The notes under the pieces are model-generated. The model was given only the letters and a program-made list of their open reading frames with translations. It ran no database searches and was not told the DNA's origin. This document shows positions 6,254-11,303 of a DNA stretch of 11,303 bases, piece by piece. The stretch covers positions 1 to 11,303 of the forward strand of contig QKIM01000029.1 in NCBI GenBank assembly GCA_003249585.1, given 5' to 3'. The translations under genes were made by a program, and so were the position numbers. The DNA is from Deltaproteobacteria bacterium. GTDB lineage: Bacteria > Myxococcota_A > Polyangia > HGW-17. Numbering within the stretch: the first letter of the stretch is position 1; every line of letters begins with the position of its first letter.

Positions 6254-7309
6254 ATGGACGGCATCACCCCCCTTCGATTTTCCGACGACACCCTGCATCT
6301 TCTCGATCAGCGCCTCTTGCCCCTGGAGGAAAGGTGGCTCTCCCTCGCGACCCTCGAGGAGACGGCCCTTGCCATTGAGGAGATGGTGGTCCGTGGTGCC
6401 CCCGCCATCGGCTGCAGCGCGGCATACGGTTATTTTCTCGGGGTGCTGGCCCTCACGTCATGGCCCGGCGACGAGGCGTCCTTTCGGGTGCTCATGGCTC
6501 CCGCGGCGGCGCGCCTTCGGGCTACGCGTCCCACGGCGGTGAACCTCTTCTGGGCCATCGACCGCATGGAAGAGGTGCCCTGGAGTGCAGATCGCGGGCA
6601 GTGCCTCGCCGCCCTGCGCGAGCGCGCCGACACCATCACCTCTGAGGACTATGACGCCTGTGTGTCCATGGGGGATCTGGGGGCTGACCGACTCACCCGG
6701 GATCTCCCCCCGGGTCCCATCGCGGTTCTCACCCACTGCAACGCCGGTGCGTTGGCCACGGCTGGCTACGGGACCGCCCTTGGAGTCATCCGGTCCCTGC
6801 ACCGGCAGGGGAGGCTCTTGATGGCCTACTCCGACGACACCCGCCCCAGACAGCAGGGCGCCCGCCTCACGGTCTGGGAGCTGCACCGGGACGGCATCCC
6901 CGTGACCCTGGTCCCCGACACCGCCGCGGGGCATCTCCTCAAGACGGGACGGATCGCCGCCGTGGTGGTGGGGGCCGATCGCATCGCCGCCAACGGCGAC
7001 GCCGCCAACAAGATCGGGACCTACATGGTGGCCCTGGCCGCCAAGGCCGCCGGTGTCCCCTTCTACGTAGCCGCGCCCCTGTCCACCTTCGACTGGGAGC
7101 TCCCCTCGGGTGATCTTATCCCCATCGAGGAACGCGACGGGGACGAGGTCCGCCGGGTGGGAGAGGTGCCTGTCACCGTGCCCGGCATCCCCGTGTTCAA
7201 CCCCGGCTTCGACGTCACTCCGGCCGAGCTCATCGCCGCCATCATCACGGAACGCGGAGTTGTCGACGCCCCCGACACGGCTCGTATGGCCGCTTTCCGC
7301 GGCATGTAG
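6254..7309 (+). CDS. mtnA: S-methyl-5-thioribose-1-phosphate isomerase
   Basis: Cytoplasmic isomerase converting 5-methylthioribose-1-phosphate to 5-methylthioribulose-1-phosphate in methionine salvage or related 5'-methylthioadenosine disposal. The 351 residues are normal for MtnA. Family motifs are all present: VVRGAPAIG (45-53), THCNAGALATAGYGTALGVI (160-179) with the catalytic Cys162, DDTRPRQQGARLTVWEL (194-210), and VVGADRIAANGDAANKIGTY (238-257) with the catalytic Asp242. The C-terminal VFNPGFDVTPAELI is also typical. It belongs to the eIF-2B alpha/beta/delta-related superfamily, but both catalytic residues favour MtnA over the regulatory or ribose-1,5-bisphosphate isomerase branches. 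AAAGGAG five bases before the ATG supports the start. It stands alone: no other salvage gene (mtnK, mtnP, mtnB, mtnD) is in the window. No convincing promoter was found in the 70 bases upstream. Confidence 0.95.
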   Translation: MDGITPLRFSDDTLHLLDQRLLPLEERWLSLATLEETALAIEEMVVRGAPAIGCSAAYGYFLGVLALTSWPGDEASFRVLMAPAAARLRATRPTAVNLFWAIDRMEEVPWSADRGQCLAALRERADTITSEDYDACVSMGDLGADRLTRDLPPGPIAVLTHCNAGALATAGYGTALGVIRSLHRQGRLLMAYSDDTRPRQQGARLTVWELHRDGIPVTLVPDTAAGHLLKTGRIAAVVVGADRIAANGDAANKIGTYMVALAAKAAGVPFYVAAPLSTFDWELPSGDLIPIEERDGDEVRRVGEVPVTVPGIPVFNPGFDVTPAELIAAIITERGVVDAPDTARMAAFRGM

Positions 7310-7336
7310 GAGAGCGAGTCCCTCTTTCGTTTCTGG

Positions 7337-8191
7337 CTATTTGATGAAGGTGCCCGCCCGGTACTCTTCGAAGGCAAGCTCCAGCTCCTCGTTGGTGTTC
7401 ATGACCACAGGGCCGTACCAGGCCACCGGTTCTCCGATGGGAGATCCACTGACCAGGAGCAGGCGCCCTCCGAGGGCCGTGCTCTTGAGGACGACCTCAT
7501 CGCCGTGGCTGAAGGCGGCGAGGGTGCGTCGGGACACCTCCAGCGGGCGCTCGCCCATGAACTCGAAGGAACCCTCAAAAATATAGGCGAAGCAGGTGTG
7601 GGTTGTTTCAACAGGGAGGGTGATCGAGGCCTTGGGTGGGAACGTGAGATCCAGATACCGTGGGGTGGTGACCACGTCGGTCACGGGGCCCTGTGTCCCC
7701 TGGAGGGAGCCCGCGATGATCCGCGCCGTTGCCCCGCCGGGGAGCTCGACCGTCGGGATGGTGCCCGACAGCACCTCCCTGTACCTGGGCCCCATCATCT
7801 TGTGGGAGGCGGGAAGGTTGGCCCACAGCTGGAACCCGTGCATGCGGCCGAGATCATCTCCGCGGGGCATCTCCTGGTGGATGATGCCGCTGCCGGCGGT
7901 CATCCACTGCACGTCTCCGGCGCGGATGGTACCCTTGTTGCCGAGGCTGTCCCCGTGGTCGACCTCGCCGGCCAGCACGTAGGTGATGGTCTCGATGCCG
8001 CGGTGGGGGTGCCAGGGAAACCCCTTCAGGTAGTGGGACGGCGTGTCTGAACTGAAGTCGTCCAGCAGCAGGAAGGGGTCGAAGTGCGGGACCTCGCGGT
8101 TGCCGAAAACCCGGTGGAGGTGAACTCCGGCGCCTTCCATGGTGGGAATGGCCGTAAACAGGCTCGTGACAGACCTTTGGGTAGTGGACAT
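7337..8191 (-). CDS. Pirin family bicupin protein
   Basis: 284-residue cytoplasmic protein of the pirin family. Members bind iron or another metal, and some bacterial ones act as quercetin 2,3-dioxygenases or as regulators; the role here is unknown. The N-terminal cupin holds the canonical ligands in HPHRGIETITYVLAGEVDHGDS (His61, His63) and SGIIHQEMP (His105, Glu107). FDPFLLLDDF (37-46) is the usual pirin opening, and GFQLWANLPASHKM lies between the two cupins. The C-terminal cupin (about residues 170-284) lacks an obvious metal site, as usual. AAGGAGA lies nine bases upstream of the ATG. The gene converges on mtnA with only 27 bases between stop codons, and lies 268 bases downstream of the methyltransferase gene, so it probably has its own promoter. 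Confidence 0.93.
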   Translation of the reverse strand: MSTTQRSVTSLFTAIPTMEGAGVHLHRVFGNREVPHFDPFLLLDDFSSDTPSHYLKGFPWHPHRGIETITYVLAGEVDHGDSLGNKGTIRAGDVQWMTAGSGIIHQEMPRGDDLGRMHGFQLWANLPASHKMMGPRYREVLSGTIPTVELPGGATARIIAGSLQGTQGPVTDVVTTPRYLDLTFPPKASITLPVETTHTCFAYIFEGSFEFMGERPLEVSRRTLAAFSHGDEVVLKSTALGGRLLLVSGSPIGEPVAWYGPVVMNTNEELELAFEEYRAGTFIK

Positions 8192-8459
8192 GGCTGGTCT
8201 TCTCCTTGGGTGATCCGGGTGGTCTTTAGGCTCCCAGAGAGGGTAGCACGTCGGCCGGGTAAAACAAGGGCGTGAGTGGAGGGCACCTCTGGGCCATCTG
8301 CGGCTGGAGCGGCGACCAGTTTTGACGACAGAGGCTTCTCTCGCCGGACATTGCGTCTTTCCCGTGTAGACAGGAAACCATGCTGCGTATCGATTTAATT
8401 GGGGATATTGGGTGCATGCCTGCGCGAGGACGACGGGCCAGCGCTAACTGGTTGGTGTT
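8192..8459. other. 268-base intergenic region between methyltransferase and pirin genes
   Basis: I see no convincing gene, tRNA, strong promoter or intrinsic terminator here on either strand. A 63-codon frame on the - strand has no ribosome-binding site and no recognisable sequence. A promoter for pirin is expected in this stretch; the best hexamers (TTGTTT then TACCCT, - strand, around 8240-8268) are poor. Confidence 0.5.
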
Positions 8460-10545
<2,086 letters not shown>

Positions 10546-10555
10546 AGCACTTCCT

Positions 10556-11303
10556 TTACGGTACCATGAGCCGTTCGATGGCGCGTTCCAGATGGACACC
10601 CCGGGATCCCTTGACCACGAGGAGATCGCCGGGGGTGAGCTGCGATGAGACGAGGGGGGCGGCCCCGTCGGCCTCGGGGGTTCTCTGACAGGTGGCCCCG
10701 CCCGCATGGACCCCTTCCTCGAATGCTTCGCCGTAGGCACCCACATAGGTGATGGAGGCAGCCCCGAGGGAGGCGGCCAGACGCCCCAGCTCGCGGTGGT
10801 AGTCCGGTGAACCGTCGCCCAGCTCCCGCATCTCTCCGAGGAGGAGGTGGAAGGGGCCGTCCCATGCGTCGCGGACCATGGTCAGGACCGCCTCCATGGA
10901 GCTCGGGGAGGCGTTGTAGGCGTCGTTGAAGAGGGTGATGCTCCCGAGGTGTTCCACGCGGGATCGTTGCCCCGGGAGGGTAGCGCCGCCCAGGGCCCGG
11001 GCGGCCTCGGTCAGGGGGACGCCGAAGGTGACAGCGGCGGCGAGGGCGGCCGCGGCGTTGAGGGCCTGATGGACACCGCCGGCAGGACAGTGGACCGTGA
11101 GGACACCGGCAGGGCAGGTGAGGGTGAAGGCGCCCCCCTCCAGGGTTGAGAGGAGGTCGGACACCGCGTAGGTGCCTTCGCCCAGACCGAAGGTAATCAC
11201 GCGAAGCCCCTGTGCTTCGGCGCGGGCGACGAGCCGGGGCTCCGTGGCGGGGAGGACGGCGGTACCGCCGGTCCGGATGTGATCGAGGAGCTCTCCCTTG
11301 GCG
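10556..11303 (-). CDS. murF: UDP-N-acetylmuramoyl-tripeptide-D-alanyl-D-alanine ligase (N-terminus beyond window)
   Basis: Cytoplasmic ATP-dependent ligase adding D-Ala-D-Ala to UDP-MurNAc-tripeptide, the step before MraY. About 248 C-terminal residues are visible of a usual 450-470; the frame stays open to the window edge. The edge sequence AKGELLDHI followed by GGTAVLPATEP fits the end of the central ATPase domain (typically AKGEL...GGTAVLNADDP). Further on are HQALNAAAALAAAV, the C-terminal domain signature FNDAYNASPSSMEAVL, LGEMRELG, and the closing GDLLVVKGSRGVHLERAIERL. A GTG at 11198-11200 could be misread as a start, but the upstream frame is clearly MurF. The TAA stop is shared with the mraY ribosome-binding site, indicating one operon. 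Confidence 0.96.
   Translation of the reverse strand, partial: AKGELLDHIRTGGTAVLPATEPRLVARAEAQGLRVITFGLGEGTYAVSDLLSTLEGGAFTLTCPAGVLTVHCPAGGVHQALNAAAALAAAVTFGVPLTEAARALGGATLPGQRSRVEHLGSITLFNDAYNASPSSMEAVLTMVRDAWDGPFHLLLGEMRELGDGSPDYHRELGRLAASLGAASITYVGAYGEAFEEGVHAGGATCQRTPEADGAAPLVSSQLTPGDLLVVKGSRGVHLERAIERLMVP

Noticed and set aside
3850..6291. 813-codon open frame antisense to the nucleotidase gene
   Set aside because: It mirrors the GC-biased sense gene, has a Gly/Val/Asp/His-rich low-complexity composition and no domain. The sense frame has signal peptide, lipobox and metallophosphatase motifs.
8226..8417. 63-codon open frame between pirin and methyltransferase genes
   Set aside because: No ribosome-binding site, no recognisable similarity, and ordinary length for a chance frame in GC-rich DNA.
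8280..8459. tRNA or other structured RNA in the 268-base gap
   Set aside because: Only 4-pair stems found; no cloverleaf or T-loop consensus.
10546..10746. 67-residue N-terminal extension of MraY
   Set aside because: Overlaps the murF coding region in another frame, is Pro/Arg/Ser-rich, and the ATG at 10545 has a good ribosome-binding site and gives the standard MraY N-terminus.
11198..11200. GTG as start of a short murF
   Set aside because: The frame upstream encodes conserved MurF sequence (AKGEL, GGTAVLPATEP) and runs off the window.

Overview
The window is GC-rich, densely coding bacterial DNA with strong G/C bias at third codon positions. It holds eight genes in two facing blocks: four complete genes and one 5'-truncated gene on the + strand (1-7309), and pirin, a DNA methyltransferase, mraY and a truncated murF on the - strand (7337-11303). 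The murF-mraY pair marks it as chromosomal. A lipoprotein with MopE-like Asp/Cys repeats, a possible FNR-type box and a cyclic-2,3-diphosphoglycerate-synthase-like protein fit an anaerobic or facultative Gram-negative of the former Deltaproteobacteria (Desulfobacterota, Myxococcota, Bradymonadota or similar). That placement is inference, not a phylogenetic result.

Left block (+). The window opens inside a GAF-GAF-GGDEF diguanylate cyclase with intact active and inhibitory sites. A 184-base gap follows. It carries a good sigma-70-type promoter, an inverted repeat over the -35 box, and a predicted leader that folds into a 9-bp hairpin plus an 8-bp hairpin whose loop can pair downstream. This leader precedes a COG2403-type P-loop protein annotated in databases as cyclic 2,3-diphosphoglycerate synthase, whose bacterial role I consider unknown. 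Next come a UPF0173/UlaG-like metallo-beta-lactamase-fold hydrolase and a secreted 5'-nucleotidase-family lipoprotein. The lipoprotein most likely starts at a CTG codon just downstream of its own promoter and an FNR-like palindrome. A GC hairpin terminator separates it from mtnA (methylthioribose-1-phosphate isomerase).

Right block (-). Read in transcription order, the 3' part of murF is followed by mraY after 10 bases, then after 25 bases by a beta-class adenine methyltransferase very similar to M.RsrI (GAATTC specificity predicted), then after 268 bases by a pirin-family cupin. MurF and MraY catalyse successive steps of peptidoglycan precursor synthesis. In the usual dcw cluster murD follows mraY; here the methyltransferase occupies that place and no restriction partner is visible.

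The most unusual items are the structured leader upstream of the COG2403 gene, the CTG-initiated lipoprotein with its overlapping promoter and palindrome, and the orphan methyltransferase in the murein operon. The remaining genes are ordinary housekeeping or signalling genes.
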